A DNA stretch of 64,000 nucleotides from NCBI RefSeq assembly GCF_016595415.1, contig NZ_JAENIO010000001.1, positions 124,001-188,000 of the forward strand. Direction: 5' to 3'. The position numbers were made by a program, and so were the translations under genes. Shown here in pieces: positions 8,263-17,013 of this stretch; the first letter of the stretch is position 1, and each line of letters opens with the position of its first letter. Under the pieces are notes generated by a model that was not told the origin of the DNA, searched no databases, and saw only the letters and a list, made by a program, of their open reading frames with translations. This stretch comes from Roseibacillus ishigakijimensis. GTDB lineage: Bacteria; Verrucomicrobiota; Verrucomicrobiia; Verrucomicrobiales; Akkermansiaceae.

Positions 8263-8697
8263 ATGAAAAGAATACTTGCTGCCATTGATTTTTCGGACGT
8301 CAGTTCCGAAGTGCTGGCCCAGACGGCCGCTCTTGCCCAGGCCACCGGAGCTCAGGTGACTCTCGTTCATGGTATCGAACAGCTTGCGGCTTTTTACGAT
8401 ATCTACGGCTACACCATCCCGGATGTCACCTCTTTCGAAACCCACGCCCGGCAACGGGCCCAGAAGGCTTTGGAGGAACGAGCCCAAGAACTCCAACTCA
8501 GTCCCGATCGCTATCAAACCCGGGTCTTGACCGGCCCTCTCGTCGATAGCCTCATCGACTGTGCCCGCGAAATTGATGCCGACCTCATCGTGCTGGGTAG
8601 CCATGGCCATGGCATCGTGGCGCGCATGTTATTAGGGTCGACCGCCCAGCGCATCGTCAACGAAGCGGTCCTGCCTAGCCTCATCGTCCCGGCCTGA
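8263..8697 (+). CDS. Universal stress protein UspA family, ATP-binding type
   Basis: This single 144-residue Usp domain opens with KRILAAIDFSDVSSEVL and ends with the nucleotide-binding loop GSHGHGIVARMLLGSTAQRIV, which fits G-x2-G-x9-G-[ST]. That places it with the ATP-binding Usp subgroup. Members are induced by starvation or oxidative stress and act as dimers in the cytoplasm. ATG 8263 is chosen because the domain begins immediately after it; the upstream part of the open frame looks non-coding. It follows the peroxiredoxin and Dabb genes on the same strand. Confidence 0.88.
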   Translation: MKRILAAIDFSDVSSEVLAQTAALAQATGAQVTLVHGIEQLAAFYDIYGYTIPDVTSFETHARQRAQKALEERAQELQLSPDRYQTRVLTGPLVDSLIDCAREIDADLIVLGSHGHGIVARMLLGSTAQRIVNEAVLPSLIVPA

Positions 8698-8716
8698 TTG
8701 AAAAACCATTTCCCGG

Positions 8717-10123
8717 ATGGTGCCCCTCCCCGAAACACGCTACCTTGCGAGTGTGAAAGAAGCACGCTTGCGATTTCTCCATCGGAACTACAGCCGGACC
8801 GGACGTTGGGGCTGGCGGATGAGCAGACGCATCCGGCCCTTTGGTTGGGGAATCCTTCTCCTCACCATACTTGCTGCCGTCCTTGGAGCGAACATCGAAA
8901 ACTCCGCCGTCTATATGATGTTCACCCTCGGAGTCTCCTCCATGGGTTTGGCTCTTCTCTGGTTGGCCTTTCGCCAAGGAAAAATTTCCGGTCACCGCCA
9001 CTTGCCGGAGTTCGCCAGCGTGGGGGAAGAGCTCCACTACACGGTCACAATTAAGAACGAGCACCGCCGGAAACTCGTAGTCATGCTTTTCGAAGAATGG
9101 CCCCCTGATCCCAGCCCCGATTACAAAACCTTTGCCACGACCCCGGAACCGGGGGAGGAGAAGAGAAATCTCGTCGATCGATTTCTTCTCTACTACCGCT
9201 GGACTTGGCTTCAGGAAAGAGAAAGAGGGTTTTCCCTCATTGAGGCCCGGCAATCCCCGCGTCAACTTGCTTCCGGAGAGGTAGGACATCTCCATTTCAC
9301 CCTAATACCCCAACACCGGGGCCTTCTGAAAATCGAAGACTTGAGACTCCTCTTACCCGACCCCATGGGTCTCTTCCAACGCTCTCTGCCCACCCGCATT
9401 CCTCCGGAGCACATCGTAGTGCTGCCCAAGCGCTATCCCATCACCAACTTGCATCTCCTGGGAGCCGCGCATCACCATCTGGGGGGTGATTCAGCTTCCA
9501 ACCGTTCCGGTGACAATGGGGATTTCCTTCATCTCCGGGACTATCAAAACGGCGATGCCATGCGATCAGTCGATTGGAAATCCTGGGCTCGCACCGGACA
9601 ACCGGTCGTTCGCGAATACGAAGATAACTATTACCCGCACTATGGCATCATCCTTGATACCAATGCCCCACTCCACCAGGCGTTCGAAGAGGCCGTCTCG
9701 ATCGCCTCATCTTTTGTGGTCTCAATGAACACTCAAGAATGCCTCTTGGACCTCCTCTTTCTCGGTGATCAGAGCTATCGCTTGACCGCAGGGCAAGGAG
9801 TGGCAAGGAGAGCCAAGCTGCTTGAAGCCCTGGCAACGGTCACAAGCAACCAGCAGGACAATTTCAAAGATTTGGAAGCCCTCATCAAGAAGGAAAGCTC
9901 CCATCTCACCGCCCTCATCGCCATCTTTCCCGACTGGTCACCCAGCCGCCAGCTTTTGGTCCAGTCACTCCAGGCGCGTGGAATGGTCATTCATTCTCTC
10001 ATTGTCGGGGATGATCAGGTGAGCGCGACCTTCGAACAATTTCCCGTGCCTCAAGCTCATCTTCTTTCCCTTTCTCAGATTCCAGCCGATTTGGCACGGG
10101 CCACGCAAAAATTTGCCCCATGA
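8717..10123 (+). CDS. DUF58 domain membrane protein
   Basis: Two adjacent membrane helices (WGILLLTILAAVLGANI and VYMMFTLGVSSMGLALLWL) are followed by a long soluble part. The DUF58 signature occurs in the middle: GDFLHLRDYQNGDAMRSVDW, then WKSWARTGQPVVREYED, and a von Willebrand A-like C-terminal half. DUF58 proteins normally pair with MoxR ATPases and transglutaminase membrane proteins; here the transglutaminase follows with an ATGA overlap, but no MoxR gene is adjacent. The start could be ATG 8717, GTG 8753 or ATG 8819. The longest form is given. The role is probably envelope assembly or protease-like maturation, by context only. Confidence 0.85.
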   Translation: MVPLPETRYLASVKEARLRFLHRNYSRTGRWGWRMSRRIRPFGWGILLLTILAAVLGANIENSAVYMMFTLGVSSMGLALLWLAFRQGKISGHRHLPEFASVGEELHYTVTIKNEHRRKLVVMLFEEWPPDPSPDYKTFATTPEPGEEKRNLVDRFLLYYRWTWLQERERGFSLIEARQSPRQLASGEVGHLHFTLIPQHRGLLKIEDLRLLLPDPMGLFQRSLPTRIPPEHIVVLPKRYPITNLHLLGAAHHHLGGDSASNRSGDNGDFLHLRDYQNGDAMRSVDWKSWARTGQPVVREYEDNYYPHYGIILDTNAPLHQAFEEAVSIASSFVVSMNTQECLLDLLFLGDQSYRLTAGQGVARRAKLLEALATVTSNQQDNFKDLEALIKKESSHLTALIAIFPDWSPSRQLLVQSLQARGMVIHSLIVGDDQVSATFEQFPVPQAHLLSLSQIPADLARATQKFAP

Positions 10124-12339
10124 CAACGACCTCTCCCTCTTCCTATCCTGCGCCCCCCAAATTTCTTCTGGGTCTCGCGGTCATTATCTGGGGTCTGCTC
10201 ACGGACCATCTCTTGACGGGTTTGGTTACCGCCCTTCTGGTGGAAGGCCGCCACTGGTTGAACTGGAGATGGCAATTCAAACTCCGGGGCTACTCGCGAG
10301 CTTGGATTCTCTCACTCATCGTCCTTGCCGGTGTGGTGGCCTATCATTCCCTCAACTTATCCGGGCCGACCGCCGCTTTGGCCTTCATCGAATGGCTGCC
10401 CTTAATCTTTCTGCCCCTTATCCTTGCCCAACAATACGGTGAGGAAGAAGCAGTGCCGACAACCGTTTTTTCCCTCGTCGCCCGCCGTCGCTTGCAACGA
10501 GAACGTCGTCTCGGAAAGATCATTCCCGAGTCCTACATCCAGCTCGGTTATCCCTATTTCGCCTTTATCCTCCTGGCCACCGGCTTCACCGCCAGCGGGC
10601 AAAGGGATCAACTCACCTTTTTCCTCATTCTCATCGCTCTCGTCGCATTTGCCTACTACTTTGGTCAACAACGAGATCAACGACGACTCTGGCCAACAGT
10701 GGTGGCCATGATTCTCGTTGCCACAAGCTCCTATTTTATGAGTCAGGGTCTGGTGCAGCTCTATTACTGGCTCAAACATGGTCACTTCCTCTCCAGCCAA
10801 GGCAAGGATCTGCCGATTCAACAACGAACAGCCATTGGTCAATTGGGCGAACTCAAGCAAACCCGCCGCATCCAATGGCGCCTCAACGTGCCTAAACAAA
10901 CCCGGCCTCCCAAGTTGCTCATGACCGCAGGCTACAACGCCTATCGAGCGGGAAAATGGCAGGCCTGGGATCCTGATTTTCCTGATCAGGACCGAACTTA
11001 CGTGGATCTCCTGACTCTAGCTGGAGAAGAGAATGAAGGAGAATTTGCCTTCGATACCCAGGGTTTCGAACTCAACAACGACGACAGCCCATCACCACCT
11101 CCCATCCGAATTCGAGGGGCCATTGCGACCAACGAGAAAACCCTACCTGCTCCCTCTTCACCGGGTCTCTTTGCCCAAGCCCACGAAATTGATAGTATTG
11201 AACAAAATCGACTCGGCACACTACTTGCCATCAATGCCGGCAGTGTTGTCGACTACCATGTTTGGGAAAGCCGCCATCCAGAATGGCGAGAGGCTCCTCC
11301 CATGGAGCAAATTCGCCCCAACGAAGAACCTGAGATCATTGCGCTATCCCTCCCGAATAAAAACGAATTCTATAACGAACGCCAAGCCATTGAAGAAGTC
11401 GCGGAAGGGCTGAAACTGGCAAGCCTCCCAGAGGAGAAACGAATTCAGACTCTCAAGGATTACTTTCAAGAAAACTTTCGCTATTCCACCCATTTGCGCA
11501 TCTCCGGAGCAGATGGTCGAAGTGCCTTGGCGGATTTTCTCACTGAAACCCGGGAGGGACATTGCGAATATTTTGCCACTGCCACCACTTTGCTTCTGCG
11601 TGCCTCGGGAATCCCCGCTCACTATGTAGTCGGCTACGCAGTGCATGAAAATTCCAAAGAACCAAACGAATACGTCCTGCGAGGAACCCACGCCCATGCC
11701 TGGTGCCGCGCTTATCTGGGAGGAAAAAGTGAAGTCATCGTTGATGAACGCCAGGTCGAAAAAAATGGAGAATTGACCACTCTCTCCTTCACCCGAGTGG
11801 TTTGGAGTGGAGGACAGTGGACCGACATTGATTTGACCCCGCCCAATTGGTTCCAAATCGACTCACCTCCTCCCAACTGGAAAGAACGTCTCGCTGACCA
11901 ACTTCAACGGGGTCGAGAGGATTTTCAGGTTTGGCGATCCAATGAAGCCAACCGGGGCTGGGTGAATCTTCTCTTGGCCGTAGTTGCTTCCGCAGTGCTC
12001 ATTTTTATTGGCTGGCGTCTCATGACCACGCGACTGAAAAAAGATTCTCCCTCACCCCATTCAAGAGCCGAAAATTTCGGTTCCAGAACTCTTCTGAATG
12101 AGAAAATTCCTACCTTGGAACACCACCTCGGCAAGCGTCGGCCCGGAATGAGTTTGGATCGCTGGCTTGCCGAAAATCTCCCTGATTTCCCGGAGTCGAA
12201 TCTCGCAACGATTTTGAGCTATCAAGCAGAACAACGCTTTGCCGATCGCAAGTTGACTCACAGCGAATATGTGGAATTCGAGCGCTTGATCGAGAGTCTC
12301 GTGGAAAGTTGTTCCCAGAGGAAGGAAAGGTCTTTTTAA
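10120..12339 (+). CDS. TgpA-like transglutaminase family membrane protein
   Basis: The 739-residue protein has about five or six N-terminal membrane helices (residues 1-215), an extracytoplasmic transglutaminase core and a C-terminal membrane helix (VNLLLAVVASAVLIFIGW) with a cytoplasmic tail. The catalytic triad is visible: C482 in REGHCEYFATA, H526 in THAHAWC, and Asp in WTDIDLTPPNW. Its start overlaps the DUF58 stop (ATGA), so the two are translated together, as is common in this gene pair. The family is thought to crosslink or cleave envelope proteins. It is the last gene before the candidate replication origin. Confidence 0.9.
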   Translation: MTTTSPSSYPAPPKFLLGLAVIIWGLLTDHLLTGLVTALLVEGRHWLNWRWQFKLRGYSRAWILSLIVLAGVVAYHSLNLSGPTAALAFIEWLPLIFLPLILAQQYGEEEAVPTTVFSLVARRRLQRERRLGKIIPESYIQLGYPYFAFILLATGFTASGQRDQLTFFLILIALVAFAYYFGQQRDQRRLWPTVVAMILVATSSYFMSQGLVQLYYWLKHGHFLSSQGKDLPIQQRTAIGQLGELKQTRRIQWRLNVPKQTRPPKLLMTAGYNAYRAGKWQAWDPDFPDQDRTYVDLLTLAGEENEGEFAFDTQGFELNNDDSPSPPPIRIRGAIATNEKTLPAPSSPGLFAQAHEIDSIEQNRLGTLLAINAGSVVDYHVWESRHPEWREAPPMEQIRPNEEPEIIALSLPNKNEFYNERQAIEEVAEGLKLASLPEEKRIQTLKDYFQENFRYSTHLRISGADGRSALADFLTETREGHCEYFATATTLLLRASGIPAHYVVGYAVHENSKEPNEYVLRGTHAHAWCRAYLGGKSEVIVDERQVEKNGELTTLSFTRVVWSGGQWTDIDLTPPNWFQIDSPPPNWKERLADQLQRGREDFQVWRSNEANRGWVNLLLAVVASAVLIFIGWRLMTTRLKKDSPSPHSRAENFGSRTLLNEKIPTLEHHLGKRRPGMSLDRWLAENLPDFPESNLATILSYQAEQRFADRKLTHSEYVEFERLIESLVESCSQRKERSF

Positions 12340-12369
12340 ATTTGGAAAGAAAACCCTTCTTCCTCTCCT

Positions 12370-12378
12370 TGTGAATAA
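12370..12378 (-). promoter_or_regulatory. DnaA box
   Basis: TGTGAATAA on the + strand is the exact complement of TTATTCACA. It is the only one of the three boxes in the gap that points left. Confidence 0.6.
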
Positions 12379-12476
12379 GCTCTCAAAAAGTCTGTTCCTC
12401 GTTGATTTCATCAGTGTTCCCCAAGGCCAACAAGTTCTGAAACAACTGGGAGAATCCCAGCCATAAGCCCGTAAAG

Positions 12477-12485
12477 TTATTCACA
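12477..12485 (+). promoter_or_regulatory. DnaA box
   Basis: Perfect TTATTCACA, 37 nt before a second identical copy in the same orientation. Confidence 0.6.
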
Positions 12486-12513
12486 GAAGAGTTGCTTCCA
12501 AATTGCTCCCAAC

Positions 12514-12522
12514 TTATTCACA
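12514..12522 (+). promoter_or_regulatory. DnaA box
   Basis: Perfect TTATTCACA, ending 15 nt before the first possible ribD start codon. Binding here could also affect ribD transcription. Confidence 0.6.
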
Positions 12523-12537
12523 CCCTTTTTCGCAGCT

Positions 12538-13617
12538 TTGAGTAGTTCTTCACAATCGGATTTGATGGCCCAGGCAATCGTCGAGGGAAGCAAAGGGGTG
12601 GGCTTGACCGCGCCCAATCCCTCCGTTGGCGCAGTGGTGGTTCGCGAAGGAAAAATCGTTGCCCGTGGGTTTCACCGAGGCGTTGGTCAGCCTCATGCCG
12701 AGATCGAGGCCATTGCGGATGCGGACCGCAAAGGGGTCAATCTGAAGGAATGCGAAATTTTTATCACTTTGGAGCCGTGTTCAAGCTACGGTCGCACTCC
12801 ACCTTGCACGGCAGCGCTCATCGCAAACGGCTTTCGGCGTGTTGTTTGGGCTGCTGACGATCCCAACCCCAACCATAGTGGTCGGGCTTGGGAAATTCTT
12901 CGAGACGCTGGAATCGAAGTGGACAGGGGTCTACTTGCAGAAGAAGCGGCTTATCTTCATCGTGCTTTTTTCAAAGTTCAGCGAAAAGGTCTCCCTTGGT
13001 TGATTGTGAAGACCGCGATGAGCCTTGATGGTCGACTGACCCGCCCGCCGGGTGAAGGACAATGGTTGACCTCGCCTTCAGCCCGCGAGGATGTTCAGAA
13101 GCTTCGGGGGGAAGCCGATGCCATTCTCACTAGTGGAGAAACAGCTCGCTCGGACAATCCCCGTCTCAATTATCGCGGACCCAGAGCGGAAAAAAAACAG
13201 CTCAAGCGAGTCGTCCTCACGCGTATTCCCGAGGCGGGTTTATCTGCGGGTGCTCACCTTCTCAATCCCACTGAGTCTGGTCCGACCCGTTTTGAGGGGG
13301 GTGACATTGAGCAAATTTTGCGCAATCTTGCGCAAGAAGGAATCCAGACCATCCTGGTAGAGGCGGGAGGTCGTCTGGTCGGAGATTTATTGAAACTGGG
13401 GCTGGTCGATGAATGGGTCGCTTACTATGCCCCTCTTGTCTCGGGAGGACCGGTGCCTTCGGTAGGCGGGGGTCAGGAGTCTCATCTTCCGCGACCTCTG
13501 AGCTTGAAAAACCTGGTCTATGAACAAGTGGGGCCAGATCTGAAAGTGAGAGGGTTGATTGGACCGCAGTTGCTCAAAAAATCGGAATCTTTGCGGAGAA
13601 AAGGAGAGACAGAGTAG
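12538..13617 (+). CDS. ribD: Bifunctional riboflavin biosynthesis deaminase/reductase RibD
   Basis: RibD carries out the second and third steps of riboflavin synthesis: pyrimidine deamination, then NADPH-dependent ribosyl reduction. Counting from the TTG at 12538, the zinc deaminase site is H53-A-E55 with C81 and C90 in LEPCSSYGRTPPC. The reductase half starts near residue 155 (VKTAMSLDGRL) and includes GEGQWLTS, AILTSGETARSDNPRL and VEAGGRLVGDLL. ATG 12565 is an equally possible start (MAQAIVEG). Length, 359 aa, is normal. No other rib gene is adjacent. It is the first gene to the right of the DnaA-box cluster, and its codons switch to G/T-rich third positions compared with the genes to the left. 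Confidence 0.92.
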   Translation: MSSSSQSDLMAQAIVEGSKGVGLTAPNPSVGAVVVREGKIVARGFHRGVGQPHAEIEAIADADRKGVNLKECEIFITLEPCSSYGRTPPCTAALIANGFRRVVWAADDPNPNHSGRAWEILRDAGIEVDRGLLAEEAAYLHRAFFKVQRKGLPWLIVKTAMSLDGRLTRPPGEGQWLTSPSAREDVQKLRGEADAILTSGETARSDNPRLNYRGPRAEKKQLKRVVLTRIPEAGLSAGAHLLNPTESGPTRFEGGDIEQILRNLAQEGIQTILVEAGGRLVGDLLKLGLVDEWVAYYAPLVSGGPVPSVGGGQESHLPRPLSLKNLVYEQVGPDLKVRGLIGPQLLKKSESLRRKGETE

Positions 13618-13640
13618 CAAATCACTTTATTATAACCGAG

Positions 13641-15779
13641 ATGAGAAATGCAATTTTTGCCACGATTTCCGCAGGAGTCTTGAGTGCGGAAGCCAGCAAG
13701 TGGGTTTATCCAGAATCGTTTCCAGAAGAGCTTGTTGAGACCATTCATGGAGTTGAGGTGGGCGATCCCTATCGATGGTTGGAGGATTTTAATACGGAAA
13801 AAGCGGCTCGCTGGGCTCAGGAGCAGAATGCGTTGACGGATTCGTTTTTAAGCACGGTGGAAGGGACTGAGGAAATCAGCGCGCATTTGACCGAACTGTG
13901 GAATTATGAGCGCTATGGATTGCCCTATCGCGAGGGTGGTCGTTACTTTTTCTCTAAAAACGACGGTCTCCAGAATCAATCGGTTCTTTATACCTGTTCT
14001 GATCTGAAGGAGGAACCTCGTGTTCTTCTGGATCCGAACCAGCTTTCTGAAGATGGCACGGTCGCCTTGAGCGGCTATTCCGTTTCTCCCAATGGCGACT
14101 ATCTGGCTTATGCGATTTCGAAAGCTGGTTCGGACTGGAAAGAATGGAAGGTGCGCCAGGTGAGCACCGGCGAAGATTTGGAGGACCATCTCGAGTGGTC
14201 AAAATTCTCCGGAGCTTCCTGGAGCAAAGATAGCAAAGGGTTTTATTACGGTCGATTCGAGCAACCGGAAGAGGGTGACGAATTCACCGCTAAAAATACC
14301 AATAAGAAAATCTATTATCATCGTTTGGGAGAGAAACAAGAAAGCGACCAATTGGTGTATGAGCGTCCTGACCATCCTCTCTGGGGGTTAAATGTGGGTG
14401 TTACTGACGATGGGCGCTTTCTTATTTATTCCATTACTCAGGGGACGGATACCAAGAATGGTCTTTTTTATCAGGATCTCACTCAAGAGGATTCGGAAGT
14501 TATCGAGTTGCTTGCTGACTTTGATGCCTCTTATCGATATGTTACTCATGACGAGAAAACCTTGTATATTCAGACCGATTGGCAGGCTCCCAAGCAACAG
14601 TTGATCGCAGTCGACTTGCATGAGCCGGAGCGCGAAAACTGGCGAACCGTCATTCCAGAGGGAGAAGCGACTCTGCGAGCGGTCAATTATGTCGGGGGTG
14701 TCCTCTTTGCAAAATATATGAAAGATGCTCACAGTCAGGTTGTTCGATATGGCCTTGACGGAAAGAGCCTGGGAGAGGTGGCTCTCCCGGGCTTGGGTAG
14801 TGTGGGTGGGTTTGGCGGGGAAGCTGATAGTGAGGAGACCTTTTATTCCTACTCTTCCTTCACCAGTCCCGGCACGATCTATCGTTATGAGATCGCGAGT
14901 GGAAAATCTGAGGTCTTCCGCCAAGCCGAGGTGAAGTTCGATCCTGAAAATTACGAAACCAAGCAAGTTTTCTTTTCTTCCAAAGATGGCACCAAGGTGC
15001 CGCTTTTCATCGTGCACCGGAAGGATGTCCTCCTCAATGGGAAGAATCCGACTCTTCTCTATGGCTATGGCGGGTTTAATATTTCACTCACACCGGGATA
15101 TTCTCCGGTTTTAATGACTTGGCTTGATATGGGTGGAGTCTATGTCACTGCCAATCTGAGAGGGGGCGGGGAATATGGCGAAGATTGGCATCAGGCAGGT
15201 ATGCTTGACCAGAAACAGAACGTTTTCGATGACTTCATTGGTGCGGCTGAATATCTGATTGCCGAAAAATATACGAGTTCTGATAAGCTGGCGATTTCCG
15301 GGGGATCCAATGGTGGCCTCCTCGTGGGAGCTTGTCTCGTGCAACGTCCCGATCTCTTTGGAGCCTGTCTTCCCTCGGTGGGCGTGATGGACATGCTTCG
15401 CTTTCACAAGTTCACCATTGGTTGGGCTTGGCAGGCCGAGTATGGCTCTCCTGACAAGGCGGAGGATTTCAAAGTCCTGCGAGCCTATTCTCCGTATCAC
15501 AATTTGCGTAAAGGGGAGTCCTATCCCGCCACCATGGTGATGACTTCCGATCATGATGATCGGGTGGTTCCTTCGCACTCTTACAAGTTCGCTGCCGCCT
15601 TGCAGGCCGCCAATGAAGGACCCAATCCGATGTTGATTCGAATCGAAACCAAATCGGGCCACGGCGCCGGGACACCCACCAGCAAGCGTATCGAGCAGGC
15701 AACTGATAAATTCGCCTTCCTATCCAAAGCTCTCGATTTTCCTATAAAAGTAAAAACAGCCGGGCGTAGCAACGGTTGA
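13641..15779 (+). CDS. Prolyl oligopeptidase (S9A), probably exported
   Basis: This 712-residue serine peptidase cleaves after proline in short peptides. It has an N-terminal seven-bladed propeller (about residues 70-420) and a C-terminal alpha/beta hydrolase domain. The nucleophile is S556 in SGGSNGGLLVGA; the acid is in SDHDDRVVPSHS and the histidine in KSGHGAGTPTSK. The start MRNAIFATISAGVLSAEA looks like a short signal peptide, so export is likely. The family opening VYPESFPEELVETIHG is followed by DPYRWLED. The next gene starts 7 nt after the stop, so the two may be co-transcribed. Confidence 0.93.
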   Translation: MRNAIFATISAGVLSAEASKWVYPESFPEELVETIHGVEVGDPYRWLEDFNTEKAARWAQEQNALTDSFLSTVEGTEEISAHLTELWNYERYGLPYREGGRYFFSKNDGLQNQSVLYTCSDLKEEPRVLLDPNQLSEDGTVALSGYSVSPNGDYLAYAISKAGSDWKEWKVRQVSTGEDLEDHLEWSKFSGASWSKDSKGFYYGRFEQPEEGDEFTAKNTNKKIYYHRLGEKQESDQLVYERPDHPLWGLNVGVTDDGRFLIYSITQGTDTKNGLFYQDLTQEDSEVIELLADFDASYRYVTHDEKTLYIQTDWQAPKQQLIAVDLHEPERENWRTVIPEGEATLRAVNYVGGVLFAKYMKDAHSQVVRYGLDGKSLGEVALPGLGSVGGFGGEADSEETFYSYSSFTSPGTIYRYEIASGKSEVFRQAEVKFDPENYETKQVFFSSKDGTKVPLFIVHRKDVLLNGKNPTLLYGYGGFNISLTPGYSPVLMTWLDMGGVYVTANLRGGGEYGEDWHQAGMLDQKQNVFDDFIGAAEYLIAEKYTSSDKLAISGGSNGGLLVGACLVQRPDLFGACLPSVGVMDMLRFHKFTIGWAWQAEYGSPDKAEDFKVLRAYSPYHNLRKGESYPATMVMTSDHDDRVVPSHSYKFAAALQAANEGPNPMLIRIETKSGHGAGTPTSKRIEQATDKFAFLSKALDFPIKVKTAGRSNG

Positions 15780-15786
15780 AACGCCG

Positions 15787-17013
15787 ATGAAGCCTTCCCT
15801 GCGCACTGCTCTTCTGTTGGCCGCCTTTGCGGTTGCCGTGCTACTTGCTACCAAGGTGGGCGCGCAAGTTGAGCTTTGCCCGGGGATGCCCAACGGGCCG
15901 TTGATTTCCAATCCGGCAGAGGCCAGTTGTGTCTACGATGCCTCTAGTCATTCGGCAGTGGTGACCTTTAATCAAGCCACGGTGCTGGAGTGGCCGCAGC
16001 TACGACAGGGTGCGGAGAGCGAAATGACCTTCACCTTTCCCACGGCCGTCTCCAATGCCACTGTGCTCAATCGGTTGGGTCGACTATCGAATGGCCAAAT
16101 GCATCGTCTTGACGGCACTTTGCGATCCAATGGGCGGGTCATTTTCTTGAGTCCCCACGCCGGACTTTCTCTTGCTGGCGATTTGCAGGCGAGAGAATTC
16201 GTGGCGGTGGCAAGTGGCGTCAGCGCGAGCGGGATAGACGGTCTCCTTGCGGGTGATACCGAAGTGGTCTTCGAGCCTTCAGGAGGGACCCAGGGTGGTG
16301 GCCAACTTTTGACAGTCTCCAATGCCCGAATCGAGGCGACCGGGGGCGATGTGGTTCTGGGAGCGGCGAGGGGGGTCATCATCAGCAACACCGTATCGAG
16401 GCCGTCGCTGATTGTCTCGCAGGAGGCGACCCGGATCTTTGCCGGTGATGGCATGCGCTACGATCCGACCATTAGTGGTGGCGAGCAACTCTCCCCTGTG
16501 GTGGGCAGCCGGGCCAGCGTAGTTAGTCATAGTGGCCGCATCACGGCAGGCACGGATGTGGAGATTCGTGGTAGCGAGAGCAGTGAGCTGCTCATCACGG
16601 GTCCTATTTCGGCAGGGGAAGGAGGGCGGATTTTCCTGAGAGTGAGCGAGGGACGCATTGATTTGAATCCGCAGGCTACGCTGGCGGGAACTCTGGAGTC
16701 GACCGGAAGCTTTTCTTCTTTGCTTCTGGAGGGGAGCTCCGGAGATACGCCGGGTGCGAGCAACCCGGCGACCAGTCTCTTTCCTTCTTTGCGGAAAGAG
16801 GGCGCCACCGATCGGAGTGGCGGTCGCACCAAGGCAATCAAAGTGCATCGCGGCGCACCCGTGGTGGCGAATGCGGGCTTCCGGCGGGAAGAGCAAGCAA
16901 GGGGCAATCGAGAACGCGTGCGGGCCGCAGCGGAAGGGCAGCGTCGGCAGACTCTGGTGCAGCGCTCGGGCTTTTTTGGCCTTCGTCGCAGTGAGAAACC
17001 TACCCAACGCTAG
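15787..17013 (+). CDS. Short secreted protein with haemagglutinin-type (TPS-like) N-terminal domain
   Basis: After a clear signal peptide ([19 protein letters not shown]) the first ~150 residues resemble the TPS domain of filamentous haemagglutinins: [39 protein letters not shown] and then [16 protein letters not shown]. Repetitive beta-strand sequence continues to about residue 330 ([14 protein letters not shown]). The last 80 residues are Arg-rich and low-complexity. At 408 aa it is far shorter than true FHA adhesins, and no TpsB (FhaC-like) transporter is adjacent. Its 3' end overlaps the convergent CHAT protease gene by 14 bp. TPS-like and CHAT genes are neighbours in several phyla, so a functional link is an inference. 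Confidence 0.65.
   Translation: MKPSLRTALLLAAFAVAVLLATKVGAQVELCPGMPNGPLISNPAEASCVYDASSHSAVVTFNQATVLEWPQLRQGAESEMTFTFPTAVSNATVLNRLGRLSNGQMHRLDGTLRSNGRVIFLSPHAGLSLAGDLQAREFVAVASGVSASGIDGLLAGDTEVVFEPSGGTQGGGQLLTVSNARIEATGGDVVLGAARGVIISNTVSRPSLIVSQEATRIFAGDGMRYDPTISGGEQLSPVVGSRASVVSHSGRITAGTDVEIRGSESSELLITGPISAGEGGRIFLRVSEGRIDLNPQATLAGTLESTGSFSSLLLEGSSGDTPGASNPATSLFPSLRKEGATDRSGGRTKAIKVHRGAPVVANAGFRREEQARGNRERVRAAAEGQRRQTLVQRSGFFGLRRSEKPTQR

Larger units (their letters stand above)
12340..12537. other. Non-coding gap with three DnaA boxes; candidate replication origin
   Basis: This 198-nt gap holds three exact copies of the 9-mer TTATTCACA, a match to the DnaA box TTATNCACA: one on the minus strand at 12370-12378 and two on the plus strand at 12477-12485 and 12514-12522. 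An AT-rich stretch (12331-12350) and a small perfect palindrome, CTGGGA-GAA-TCCCAG (12446-12460), are also present. In sampled lines the + strand is mostly C-rich to the left of the gap and G-rich for the next several kb to the right, which is the skew switch expected at an origin. No dnaA, dnaN or par gene is nearby, so this remains a prediction. A DnaA-regulated promoter for ribD is the alternative. Confidence 0.5.
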
